NCBI RefSeq assembly: GCF_007830185.1
Contig: NZ_VLKZ01000001.1
Coordinates: 372,001-436,000, forward strand
Reading direction: 5' to 3'
Origin: Halalkalibacter nanhaiisediminis
GTDB lineage: Bacteria; Bacillota; Bacilli; Bacillales; Bacillaceae_D
DNA: 64,000 bases
Under the pieces are notes generated by a model. The model was not told where the DNA came from. It saw only the letters and a list, made by a program, of their open reading frames with translations, and did no database searches. The position numbers and the translations under genes are program-made. Positions 28,381-35,938 of the stretch are shown in pieces (within the stretch, counting starts at the first letter, position 1; the number at the start of each line of letters is the position of its first letter).

Positions 28381-28562
28381 TTTCGGTCTAGGTTAAGCAT
28401 TTTTCGGTCTAACTCAAAGGTTTTCTGGTCTAGGTTAAGCATTTTTCGGTCTAACTCAAAGGTTTTTCGGTCTAGGTTAAGCATTTTTCGGTCTAACTCA
28501 AAGGTCTTTCGGTCTAGGTTAAGCATTTATCAGTCTATCAACAATTATCACCAATATTCGAC
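28381..28562 (+). repeat. 21/42-bp CGGTCTA array, copy 2
   Basis: Near-identical 42-bp units start at 28384, 28426, 28468 and (partial) 28510. Each is two 21-bp half-units, one with CGGTCTAGGTTAAGCATTTTT-like sequence and one with CGGTCTAACTCAAAGG. The last unit (28531) is followed at 28 bp by TTCGACA. Confidence 0.88.
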
Positions 28563-28823
28563 ATGTTCAGTTAACATCAAGACAAGTATTATTTTAAGCG
28601 CAAAGAAAAAGTTTATGATTCATTATGAGTATGTTTGTAAAATTTCAAGGAACTGATTATAAACGAGTTTGTTCGGGTAAAAACAAAGAGAATCACATCA
28701 GATAGATAGTTTCATCTGTTTCAATGCTCAAACCCTCGCGTTGACATGGGTTTTTCTAACTTATGTGAAATTGCGGAATGGGTAGGGTTTGTTTAAAAAT
28801 GGCTGTTCGTGTTTTAAACAATG
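28563..28823. other. noncoding leader region upstream of tagO
   Basis: No ORF with a ribosome site is seen. It holds a short hairpin AAACCC/GGGTTT (28730-28753) with Ts after it. Inverted arms GTTTAAAA (28791-28798) and TTTTAAAC (28812-28819) lie just before the probable -10. Confidence 0.45.
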
Positions 28824-28832
28824 TGCTATAAT
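28824..28832 (+). promoter_or_regulatory. extended -10 promoter element of tagO
   Basis: TG-C-TATAAT with no good -35. The GTTTAAAA/TTTTAAAC inverted repeat lies where a -35 would be and could be an operator. Confidence 0.5.
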
Positions 28833-28960
28833 CCGTAAATGTAGTAGATTAAAAGATTATTGAATCTTAATTATTTGAAAGAATATTCCGAATTTGCTCG
28901 AAAAAGATAGTAAATAAAAAGAAGTATTTGTGGAAAAGGTATGAATTAAGGAGGGTCATC

Positions 28961-30019
28961 ATGCTCGCTTTGGCTTTAGTTATTTGCTTCATTGTTACAG
29001 TTTTGATTACTCCATTAGTGAAGCGTTTTGCAATTAAAATTGGTGCCACAGACAAGCCCAATCATCGTAAAGTCCATCAAAAGGTTATGGCAAGGCTTGG
29101 TGGGTTAGCTATTTATATTGGATTTTTAGTCGGATTTATTATTTTACAACCTGATAGTGGATATACAGTTCCGATTTTAATCGGTAGCTTTATTATCATC
29201 GTAACTGGTTTTCTTGATGATATGATTGAGCTTTCAGCAAAGTGGAAGCTATTTGGTCAACTAGCAGCAGCTGCTGTAGTTATCTATGGTGGCGTTCGCG
29301 TTGAGCTTATTAATTTGCCGTTGTTCGAGGATCAGTTTTACCTTGGCTGGTTAAGTATTCCGTTAACACTTTTATGGATTATTGGAGTAACGAACGCGAT
29401 TAATTTAATTGACGGTCTTGACGGTCTTGCTGCAGGTGTTTCGTCGATTGTTTTACTGACGATTTCAGGACTTGCGATTATGGACGGAAATATCTTTGTT
29501 GCTTCATTTGGGATGATTCTATTAGGTAGTACGCTTGGATTTCTTGTTCATAACTTTAATCCTGCGAAAATATTTATGGGTGATACGGGGGCGTTGTTCC
29601 TCGGATTTATGATCTCAGTTATTTCATTACTTGGATTTAAGAATGTTACTGCTTTTTCGTTATTAATTCCAATTATTATTTTAGCGATTCCAATCTCAGA
29701 TACGCTATTTGCGATTGTTCGTCGTTTGGTGCAAAAGAAACCTTTATCTGCACCTGACAAATCACACTTGCATCATTGTCTACTACGTTTAGGTCTTTCG
29801 CATAAGCAAACGGTTCTTGCCATTTACGCGATGACAGCATTCTTTGGTCTAGCAGCCGTTATGCTAACAATGTCGACACTATGGATTTCGCTTGCAATTA
29901 TCTTTTTTATCCTCATTGCAATTGAATTGCTTGTTGAGCGTGTAGGACTTATTAGCGCTGAGTATCGACCAATGATGAACTTTTTCCGTCGCCTTGCCAA
30001 TGTAAGACGGCCTCTATAA
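28961..30019 (+). CDS. tagO: undecaprenyl-phosphate GlcNAc-1-phosphate transferase TagO
   Basis: The ATG at 28961 has AAGGAGGG just before it. 352 residues with about 10-11 membrane helices. Diagnostic motifs of the WecA/TagO branch are DKPNHRKVHQKVMARLGG, GFLDDMIELSAKWKL, INLIDGLDGLAAG, HNFNPAKIFMGDTGALFLG and the basic loop RRLVQKKPLSAPDKSHLHHCLLRLG. The enzyme loads GlcNAc-P onto undecaprenyl phosphate, starting wall teichoic acid and related polymers. It is transcribed on its own behind a long leader and closed by a terminator, so it can supply both the csaB polymer and other polymers. Confidence 0.95.
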   Translation: MLALALVICFIVTVLITPLVKRFAIKIGATDKPNHRKVHQKVMARLGGLAIYIGFLVGFIILQPDSGYTVPILIGSFIIIVTGFLDDMIELSAKWKLFGQLAAAAVVIYGGVRVELINLPLFEDQFYLGWLSIPLTLLWIIGVTNAINLIDGLDGLAAGVSSIVLLTISGLAIMDGNIFVASFGMILLGSTLGFLVHNFNPAKIFMGDTGALFLGFMISVISLLGFKNVTAFSLLIPIIILAIPISDTLFAIVRRLVQKKPLSAPDKSHLHHCLLRLGLSHKQTVLAIYAMTAFFGLAAVMLTMSTLWISLAIIFFILIAIELLVERVGLISAEYRPMMNFFRRLANVRRPL

Positions 30020-30032
30020 CGAAAAAATGAGT

Positions 30033-30072
30033 AAGTGACTAGCCTTAAAAGTAAGAGGCTAGTCACTTTTTT
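30033..30072 (+). terminator. terminator of tagO
   Basis: AAGTGACTAGCC pairs with GGCTAGTCACTT; Ts follow. Confidence 0.9.
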
Positions 30073-30156
30073 GTTTGTCTTGCTTTTGTCAGGTTGTCAG
30101 CAACTTTAAAAGGATTTCGTTAGTATGAATCATTTCTTGATCGATTATTCTAAACG

Positions 30157-30193
30157 AAAAAAGCCGATTCCTCTGTAAGTGGAATCGGCTTTT
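30157..30193 (-). terminator. terminator of the LCP gene, probably bidirectional
   Basis: AAAAGCCGATTCC pairs with GGAATCGGCTTTT; six Ts on the minus strand. Confidence 0.88.
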
Positions 30194-30196
30194 GGA

Positions 30197-31204
30197 TTAA
30201 TTGATTTCGCTTTCGATTTCGCTATCTTGTGATGCCTCAGGTTTAATTAAGCCAAGGTGTACTTGGAAGGTAACCGATAATTCACGAACGGATTCTGGGT
30301 CAAGCTGATAGTAATACGTTCCGTTAATTCGTGTATCGCTTCCTTCTAAAGTTAATGATTCAATATCATTTAAAGCACTTGAGTACGAATGTAATGCTAA
30401 TAGGTTTCCAAATGTTAAATTCATGGAAAGATGATCTTCAATGCTTTTCAAGACGTCGCCATAACTTGTAATGGAAGAAAGAGAAGCGCCTTTTGTAATG
30501 ACAGCTTTGATAATTTCTTGTTGACGTTCTCCGCGGCCTAAGTCGCCTCGTGGATCTGATTTTCTCATTCGAGCAAAGGCAAGTGCTTCTTCACCATTTA
30601 ATGTTTGTAAGCCTTCTTGTAACGTAATCGCGTCATGTTGGTCGCTACTATCCATTTCAGTAAAAGTAAAAGGTACATTGACGTCGATACCACCAAGTGC
30701 ATCGACAATTTCCACAAACGCATAGAAGTTTAATTTTGAATAGTAATCAACAGGGATATCAAAAAGCTCTTCAACTGTTTCTACAGCTAAATCAACGCCT
30801 CCAAATGCATGAGCGTGATTAATTTTATCTTGATTTCTTCTTCCTGGTATATCAACGAGTGAATCTCGTGGAATGTTGAGTAGCTTTACTGTCCCGAGTT
30901 CTTTATTAAATGTCGCCAGAATCATCGCATCTGTTCTTCCAGAAAGGTCACCCTCACGATCATCAACCCCGAGGAATAAAATCGAAATATTATCCTTGCT
31001 TGGACTGACAGGTTGATCTCGTCTCTCTGACATTTCGCCACGTTCAAGCTCTTGCTGGGCATTTGTCGTCACATTAGAGATTGAGGAGAAAAAATAAATA
31101 ACGGTACCACCAAATATAATAAAGGAAAATATTCCCATTATCATAAACATCTTCAATATTCCTCTTGATCGTCGTTTTCGACTTTTTAACCTTGATTGCG
31201 CCAT
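30197..31204 (-). CDS. LytR-CpsA-Psr (LCP) family wall-polymer ligase
   Basis: A 335-residue type II membrane protein: a basic N-terminus, an anchor helix (about 18-42), then an outer LCP domain (about 72-300). Motifs include LFLGVDDREGDLSGRTDAMIL, LLNIPRDSLVDIPG, DKINHAHAFGG, DALGGIDVNVP, LNGEEALAFARMRKSDPRGDLGRGERQQ. The arginines and aspartates that bind pyrophosphate lipid are present. LCP enzymes (TagT/U/V) move lipid-linked polymers onto peptidoglycan. It faces tagO convergently and probably completes the same pathway. Confidence 0.92.
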   Translation of the reverse strand: MAQSRLKSRKRRSRGILKMFMIMGIFSFIIFGGTVIYFFSSISNVTTNAQQELERGEMSERRDQPVSPSKDNISILFLGVDDREGDLSGRTDAMILATFNKELGTVKLLNIPRDSLVDIPGRRNQDKINHAHAFGGVDLAVETVEELFDIPVDYYSKLNFYAFVEIVDALGGIDVNVPFTFTEMDSSDQHDAITLQEGLQTLNGEEALAFARMRKSDPRGDLGRGERQQEIIKAVITKGASLSSITSYGDVLKSIEDHLSMNLTFGNLLALHSYSSALNDIESLTLEGSDTRINGTYYYQLDPESVRELSVTFQVHLGLIKPEASQDSEIESEIN

Positions 31205-31377
31205 CGCAATACCTCGCTTTTATTCATAAAGTATAACTTTCAAAGATATATAGAAGCATCCACCCAATAATAGCGAAAAAGAATAGGTTCGTAAAGAAGA
31301 AGATTGAGGGAGATTTAGTAGAATGGTGAAAGATGTCGGATTTTTGAACAGAGAGAGCGTAATGAGAAATAAAATTT

Positions 31378-31455
31378 TCATGATTTTCTACTCTCAACCT
31401 AGAATAAAAAAGCATGATTTTTTCTATCTAACTAGAAACGAACCAACTTTTACAC
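31378..31455 (-). repeat. dispersed post-terminator element, copy F
   Basis: Read on the minus strand it starts GTAAAAGTTGGTTCGTTTCTAG directly after the yvyE terminator and ends with CTAGGTTGAGAGTAG and AATCATGA. Confidence 0.75.
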
Positions 31456-31461
31456 AGAAAA

Positions 31462-31484
31462 AAGCGGGATCTTACCCCGCTTTG
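31462..31484 (-). terminator. terminator of yvyE
   Basis: AAAGCGGG pairs with CCCGCTTT; six Ts on the minus strand. Confidence 0.88.
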
Positions 31485-31485
31485 G

Positions 31486-32121
31486 CTAGACTAACATCTC
31501 AAGGTATACTTCCTCACCTTTTTCAATCTTGGCTTGTCCGTTCGTAAGATTTGTCATCCAATCAGTGAATGTGTCGAGTTGGTCTGCTTCCACGTAAGTT
31601 TGGACGTCAACTAATTCAAGGTATTCAATGCCTTTTACTTGATACGGTGATTCTCTAAGAGCGTGCTCCACTTTTCCGAGCCATTGGTAGTCGATCTCGG
31701 TATGAATGACTTGCATAAGTGTCCGTTTGACGACGCCAATTGCATTTAAGCCTTCGCTAACAGCTCCGCCATATGCGCGAATTAATCCTCCAGCGCCTAG
31801 TTTAATCCCACCAAAATAACGGGTTACAACGACGGCTGTGTCTTTTAGGCCACGCTTTTTTAGAACCTCCAGCATGGGAACACCAGCCGTTCCACTTGGT
31901 TCACCGTCATCATTTGCTTTTTGAATGTGGTCGGTCTCACCAATGAGATAAGCTGAGCAATTATGTGTGGCATTCCAATGTTGTTTTTTTATTTTTTCAA
32001 TAAAGGCTTGTGCTTCTTCTTCTGTTTCCACTCGTGCAAAATGGGCAATAAATCTCGACTTTTGGATCACAATTTCGTGCTCGCCAAATCCTTTTACGGT
32101 CTGATAGGTTAAAAGAGCCAT
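31486..32121 (-). CDS. yvyE: YvyE/YigZ (IMPACT/UPF0029) family protein
   Basis: The ATG at 32121 is preferred over the GTG two codons earlier because AAGGAGG then has 7-nt spacing; 211 residues. The IMPACT-type N-terminal domain (about 1-125) shows KSRFIAHFARVETEEEAQAFIEKIKKQHWNATHNCSAYLIG, then the signature DDGEPSGTAGVPMLEVL and VVVTRYFGGIKLGAGGLIRAYGG. The smaller C-terminal domain (about 135-205) is typical of the family. Its biochemical role is uncertain; yeast and mammalian relatives affect translation through Gcn2. It is divergent from degS-degU, as in B. subtilis. Confidence 0.92.
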   Translation of the reverse strand: MALLTYQTVKGFGEHEIVIQKSRFIAHFARVETEEEAQAFIEKIKKQHWNATHNCSAYLIGETDHIQKANDDGEPSGTAGVPMLEVLKKRGLKDTAVVVTRYFGGIKLGAGGLIRAYGGAVSEGLNAIGVVKRTLMQVIHTEIDYQWLGKVEHALRESPYQVKGIEYLELVDVQTYVEADQLDTFTDWMTNLTNGQAKIEKGEEVYLEMLV

Positions 32122-32410
32122 GATCACTCCTCCTTCTTTTTTTCATAGTTTTACAAATGTCAGTCATCCTTATGTAATATAGGTCTGTTACGATAGTAGC
32201 GTCAGAAAGCATAAAATGGTCTTTATCCCTACAAACTTGCGCGAAGTTGACCGATAATAGTAAAAGGTCATGATTATATTTGTTTATAATCTAGCTCGAG
32301 AAGCCGATAAAGATGCTAGCGTTTCTTTTTTAGCGCATAGGGTACTTAAGGTTTAGGTCATTATTTAAAGGGTGTTTTATGATTGAGTGTAGGGATCATG
32401 TAAGATAAGG

Positions 32411-32483
32411 ATAGCGAAAACCTCGTTATGTGGCAAATAGTAAGCCGCAAAGCGTAGAGGTCATCCCCTTATATCGCTATAAT
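32411..32483 (+). other. nested inverted repeats upstream of degS
   Basis: Three nested complementary pairs: ATAGCGA (32411-32417) with TCGCTAT (32474-32480), ACCTC (32420-32424) with GAGGT (32457-32461), GTGGC (32430-32434) with GCCGC (32444-32448). The outer right arm merges with a TATAAT (32478-32483). It could be a structured leader RNA or an operator region over a promoter. Confidence 0.35.
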
Positions 32484-32513
32484 GGAATGGATTAAGAGGT
32501 TGGTGATAAGGCT

Positions 32514-33647
32514 TTGACTGACAATAGTATGTTAGAAAAAATTATCGATAATACGTTAAATACGGTAGGAGACAGTCGCGAACAGATTTTTGAAATTGGT
32601 GAGAAATCACGTCAAGAGCTTGAATCACTTAAGCGGGAGCTGGGTGAAGTGAGGCTTAAAGTAGCGGCGCTTATTGAAAAAACGGATAAAACTCAGCTAT
32701 ATGCTCGTTTTTCCCGTAGTCGTCTTGTCGAAGTGAGTAAGGCCTTTGGTAATTATACGAGTGATGAAGTGAAAACAGCTTATGAGCAGGCGAATGATTA
32801 TCAAATTCAATTAGCTATCCTTGAACAAGAGGAAATTCAGCTACGTAATCGTCGTGATCAGATTGAAAGGCGATTAGTTGATGTGCAGGATACCGTTGAG
32901 CGTGCAGAGGAGCTTGCTAGCCAAATGGCAGTTGTGTATAATTTTCTCGCGAATGATTTGAAGCAGGTTGGTCAGGTAATGGAGGATGCGCGTGAGAAAC
33001 AAGCATTCGGTCTGCAAATTATTGAGGCTCAGGAAGAGGAACGAAAAAGACTTTCACGCGAAATTCATGATGGACCAGCACAAATGATGGCGAATGTGTT
33101 GCTTCGATCTGATTTGATTGAACGAATCTATCAAGAAAAAGGCATTGATGAGGCGTTAAGTGAAATACGTGATTTGCGAAAAATGGTAAAATCATCACTT
33201 GCAGAAGTGAGAAGAATTATTTATGATTTACGACCGATGGCCCTTGATGATTTAGGGCTGGTTCCAACGTTGGAAAAATATTTGAGTACATTTCAAGAAC
33301 GTAATAACGTTTCAATCATTTTTCGTCATTTAGGACGGGATCGGCGTTTGCCTCAGCATTTTGAAATTGCGCTGTTTCGTCTTGTTCAAGAAGCGGTTCA
33401 AAATGCCTATAAACATGCTGATCCGACTGAAATCCAAGTGAAAATTGAAATAAGAGCGACAAAGGTTATAATGATAATTAAAGATGATGGCAAAGGGTTT
33501 GACCCAGCGATGAAAAAAGAAGGTTCATTTGGACTAATTGGAATGAAAGAGCGCGTGAATGTGCTAAAGGGAGAGTTAACGATTCAATCGAAGCTGAATG
33601 TTGGAACGACGCTGACGATTGATATTCCCTTCGGTTCGGCAGCCTAA
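32514..33647 (+). CDS. degS: sensor histidine kinase DegS
   Basis: A 377-residue cytoplasmic kinase with a TTG start (GGTGAT-type site before it). The N-terminal sensory part (about 1-165) is long coiled coil. HisKA_3 follows with EAQEEERKRLSREIHDGPAQ, phospho-acceptor His about 185, then EVRRIIYDLRPMALDDLGLVPTL. The HATPase_c domain has LVQEAVQNAYKHA (N box), DDGKGFD (G1) and GSFGLIGMKERV (G2). There are no membrane helices, as in B. subtilis DegS. With DegU it controls exoenzymes, competence, motility and surface polymers, which fits the secreted enzymes here. Confidence 0.96.
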   Translation: MTDNSMLEKIIDNTLNTVGDSREQIFEIGEKSRQELESLKRELGEVRLKVAALIEKTDKTQLYARFSRSRLVEVSKAFGNYTSDEVKTAYEQANDYQIQLAILEQEEIQLRNRRDQIERRLVDVQDTVERAEELASQMAVVYNFLANDLKQVGQVMEDAREKQAFGLQIIEAQEEERKRLSREIHDGPAQMMANVLLRSDLIERIYQEKGIDEALSEIRDLRKMVKSSLAEVRRIIYDLRPMALDDLGLVPTLEKYLSTFQERNNVSIIFRHLGRDRRLPQHFEIALFRLVQEAVQNAYKHADPTEIQVKIEIRATKVIMIIKDDGKGFDPAMKKEGSFGLIGMKERVNVLKGELTIQSKLNVGTTLTIDIPFGSAA

Positions 33648-33704
33648 GAATGCACATACGTTATTGCTCTAATTATATTACCGTGTAAGCGGAGAGGTGA
33701 TTTT

Positions 33705-34412
33705 ATGAATGAGACACATGAGAAAAAAATTAGTATTGTGATAATAGATGATCATCAGCTATTCCGAGAAGGTGTGAAGCGTATTCTCGCTATGGAATCA
33801 GATTTAGAAGTGGTCGCAGACGGGGAAGATGGCTCAGAGGCAATCGAGCTTGTAAAGGAACATCGTCCTGACGTCGTTTTAATGGATATTAATATGCCGC
33901 AAATGAACGGTGTTGAGGCAACTCGGGAGCTTGTTCAGGCATTTCCACATGTGAAGGTATTAATTTTATCGATTCACGATGATGAGTCTTACGTCACACA
34001 TGTCCTTAAGACTGGTGCATCGGGTTATTTATTAAAAGAAATGGACGCCGCTGCATTAGTAGAAGCAGTGAAAGTTGTTGCCTCAGGTGGTGCCTACATT
34101 CACCCGAAGGTTACGCATAATTTAATTAAAGAATATCGTCGTCTTGCAACAGAGGATGATGAGTACGAAGAATCCATCGGCTATCGCGAAGTCGAGTATC
34201 GCAAACCGCTTCATATTCTAACTCGTCGTGAGTGTGAAGTCCTGCAACTTATGACAGATGGACAAAGTAACCGCACGATTGGCGAATCACTCTTTATTAG
34301 TGAGAAGACCGTCAAGAACCATGTAAGTAACATTTTGCAAAAGATGAGCGTCAATGACCGTACACAAGCGGTTGTTGAAGCGATCAAAAAGGGTTATGTC
34401 ATTGTGAGATAG
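33705..34412 (+). CDS. degU: response regulator DegU
   Basis: 235 residues. The receiver domain has [13 protein letters not shown] (acidic pocket), phospho-acceptor Asp 61 in [12 protein letters not shown], and SIHDDESYV and GYLLKEM near the switch. A linker is followed by a LuxR-type HTH (about 168-232): [23 protein letters not shown] and [18 protein letters not shown]. It is 57 bp behind degS with an AGGTGAT-like site and so co-transcribed. The strong terminator suggests no further genes in the operon. Confidence 0.97.
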   Translation: MNETHEKKISIVIIDDHQLFREGVKRILAMESDLEVVADGEDGSEAIELVKEHRPDVVLMDINMPQMNGVEATRELVQAFPHVKVLILSIHDDESYVTHVLKTGASGYLLKEMDAAALVEAVKVVASGGAYIHPKVTHNLIKEYRRLATEDDEYEESIGYREVEYRKPLHILTRRECEVLQLMTDGQSNRTIGESLFISEKTVKNHVSNILQKMSVNDRTQAVVEAIKKGYVIVR

Positions 34413-34422
34413 GGACAAGCTT

Positions 34423-34460
34423 GAGAGAGGTCGCCTGAGGAGGGCGGGTCTCTCTTTTTT
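34423..34460 (+). terminator. terminator of degSU
   Basis: GAGAGAGGTCGCC pairs with GGCGGGTCTCTC (one bulge or mismatch), followed by six Ts. Confidence 0.85.
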
Positions 34461-34647
34461 GTGGTTTCTGTAGCTTAGGCAGGGGTAAGAGCTGCATGTT
34501 GTTGTGGCGAAGTCTGATTATTAAGCAAAATGCGGTGATCAAGGCTGAGGTGGGGTGCATGTAGGCGAAGTACAGCTTGATATGTGAGCCGAAGCAGAGG
34601 CTGAGCGAGCATAATCTGATCTTTTTAAGGTGCATGAAAGCATAATT

Positions 34648-34829
34648 CGGTCTAACGATGACTTAATTCGGTCTAACAACGACATAATTCGGTCTAATTC
34701 AGACATAATTCGGTCTAACGATGACTTAATTCGGTCGAGTGAGAGCATAATTCGGTCTAACAACGACATAATTCGGTCTAACTCGACCACTTATCGGTCA
34801 AGCGACAATAATCATCATTTTTCGACACA
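34648..34829 (+). repeat. 21-bp-period CGGTCTAA array, copy 3
   Basis: Units begin at 34648, 34669, 34690, 34711, 34732, 34753, 34774 and 34795, exactly 21 bp apart, with spacers of the (G)ACATAATT/GACTTAATT type. The last unit is followed at 28 bp (34823) by TTCGACA. Because 21 is a multiple of three, the array stays open on both strands and spells heptad peptides (LDRIMSx or IIRSNxD), but no convincing ribosome site or conservation supports a protein. Confidence 0.9.
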
Positions 34830-34982
34830 TCCACCTAGCAACTACCCACTCACTCAGCTAAGGTTTTCTATTGTAAGAAAAAGAATTTGCGTGTACATTA
34901 AATAAGAGAAATGTCCAACTGCTAGATTTGGATAGGGATTACCTTCCTTTTCGTGAGGAAGAGAACAGTGAGGATTTATTTC

Positions 34983-35840
34983 ATGAATAAAACGGTAGCG
35001 ATCGTAACAGATAGTACGGCTTATTTACCAAAAGAAGTATGTCATAAGCTTGATATATATATGGTTCCACTTAATGTAGTCTTTGGCGATGAATCGTATC
35101 AAGAGGAAGTCGACATTTCACAAGATGATTTTTATGTGAAAATGAAGATAGTCGAAAAGCTTCCGACGACATCACAGCCAGCGATTGGTCAATTTGTTGA
35201 GCTATTTACAAAGCTTAAAGAGGATGGCTATAAAGAGGTCATCACCATTCATTTGTCGAGTAAAATTAGTGGAACCTATCAGTCGGCTGTCAGTGCAGGT
35301 GAGATGGTTGATGGCATTGACGTATACGGATTTGATAGTGAAATAAGCTGCTCGCCGCAAGGATACTTCGTTAAAGAAGCAGCTGCAATGGCCCAAACAG
35401 GTGCTCATGCAAAAGAGATTCTCTCTAGATTAGACGAGATTAAGCTTAGCCAGAAAGCTTATTTCATGGTGGATGACCTAAACCATCTACATAGAGGTGG
35501 GCGCTTAAATGGTGCTCAACTCATAGTCGGTACTTTCCTCAAAATTAAGCCTATTCTTCATTTCGAGAAAGGGAGTATTGTTCCATTTGAAAAAGTGCGC
35601 ACAGAGAAAAAGGCGCTCGCTCGTATGTTGAGCTTACTTGAAGCAGACGTGCAACAAGGCGGACAGTTTATTGCGACAGTCATTCATGGCAACCAATTAA
35701 GTGGTGCACAACAACTGGCAGCAACGATTCGTGAGCGCTTTGACAATGTAGAGGTCGATATTAGTTATTTCGGACCAGTGATTGGCACACATTTAGGAGC
35801 TGGTAGCCTCGGTCTTGGCTGGTATAAAAAATCAAATTAA
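34983..35840 (+). CDS. DegV-family fatty-acid-binding protein
   Basis: The ATG at 34983 is chosen for its GTGAGG site at 8 nt; the GTG at 34953 has none. 285 residues. Typical DegV motifs are VAIVTDSTAYLP, IYMVPLNVVFGDESYQEEVDI, PTTSQPAIGQF, TIHLSSKISGTYQSA, VDDLNHLHRGGRL and the C-terminal GPVIGTHLGAGSLGLGW. DegV/FakB proteins hold fatty acids for the FakA kinase. Despite the name, no functional tie to degSU is required; the adjacency is shared with B. subtilis. Confidence 0.93.
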   Translation: MNKTVAIVTDSTAYLPKEVCHKLDIYMVPLNVVFGDESYQEEVDISQDDFYVKMKIVEKLPTTSQPAIGQFVELFTKLKEDGYKEVITIHLSSKISGTYQSAVSAGEMVDGIDVYGFDSEISCSPQGYFVKEAAAMAQTGAHAKEILSRLDEIKLSQKAYFMVDDLNHLHRGGRLNGAQLIVGTFLKIKPILHFEKGSIVPFEKVRTEKKALARMLSLLEADVQQGGQFIATVIHGNQLSGAQQLAATIRERFDNVEVDISYFGPVIGTHLGAGSLGLGWYKKSN

Positions 35841-35850
35841 TTTCCTCAAC

Positions 35851-35896
35851 AAAGAGTATGACAACGAGATCAAATCGTGTTGTTATGCTCTTTTTT
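35851..35896 (+). terminator. terminator between degV and comFA
   Basis: AAAGAGTATGACAAC pairs imperfectly with GTTGTTATGCTCTTT and six Ts follow. It covers the start of the longer comFA frame, which argues for the later comFA start. Confidence 0.8.
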
Positions 35897-35938
35897 ATTC
35901 TCTTCCTACAAATTCCCCGAAATAGAGGTGCTTCAAAA

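Noticed and set aside
28381-28562. CRISPR array
   Set aside because: Repeat cores are short, spacers are repeated rather than unique, the period is 21/42 bp, and no cas gene is near.
32303-32310. GCCGATAA as a sigma-D promoter upstream of degS
   Set aside because: The -10 is good but the -35 position reads TTAT, not TAAA, and degSU is not expected to need sigma-D.
32411-32461. cyclic-di-GMP-I riboswitch
   Set aside because: GGCAAA and GCAAAGC fragments are present, but the GNRA-capped P2 hairpin between them is missing.
34539-34790. Minus-strand ORF of LDRIMSx heptads as a coiled-coil gene
   Set aside because: It is a by-product of the 21-bp array; frame is not kept in other arrays and no ribosome site is seen.
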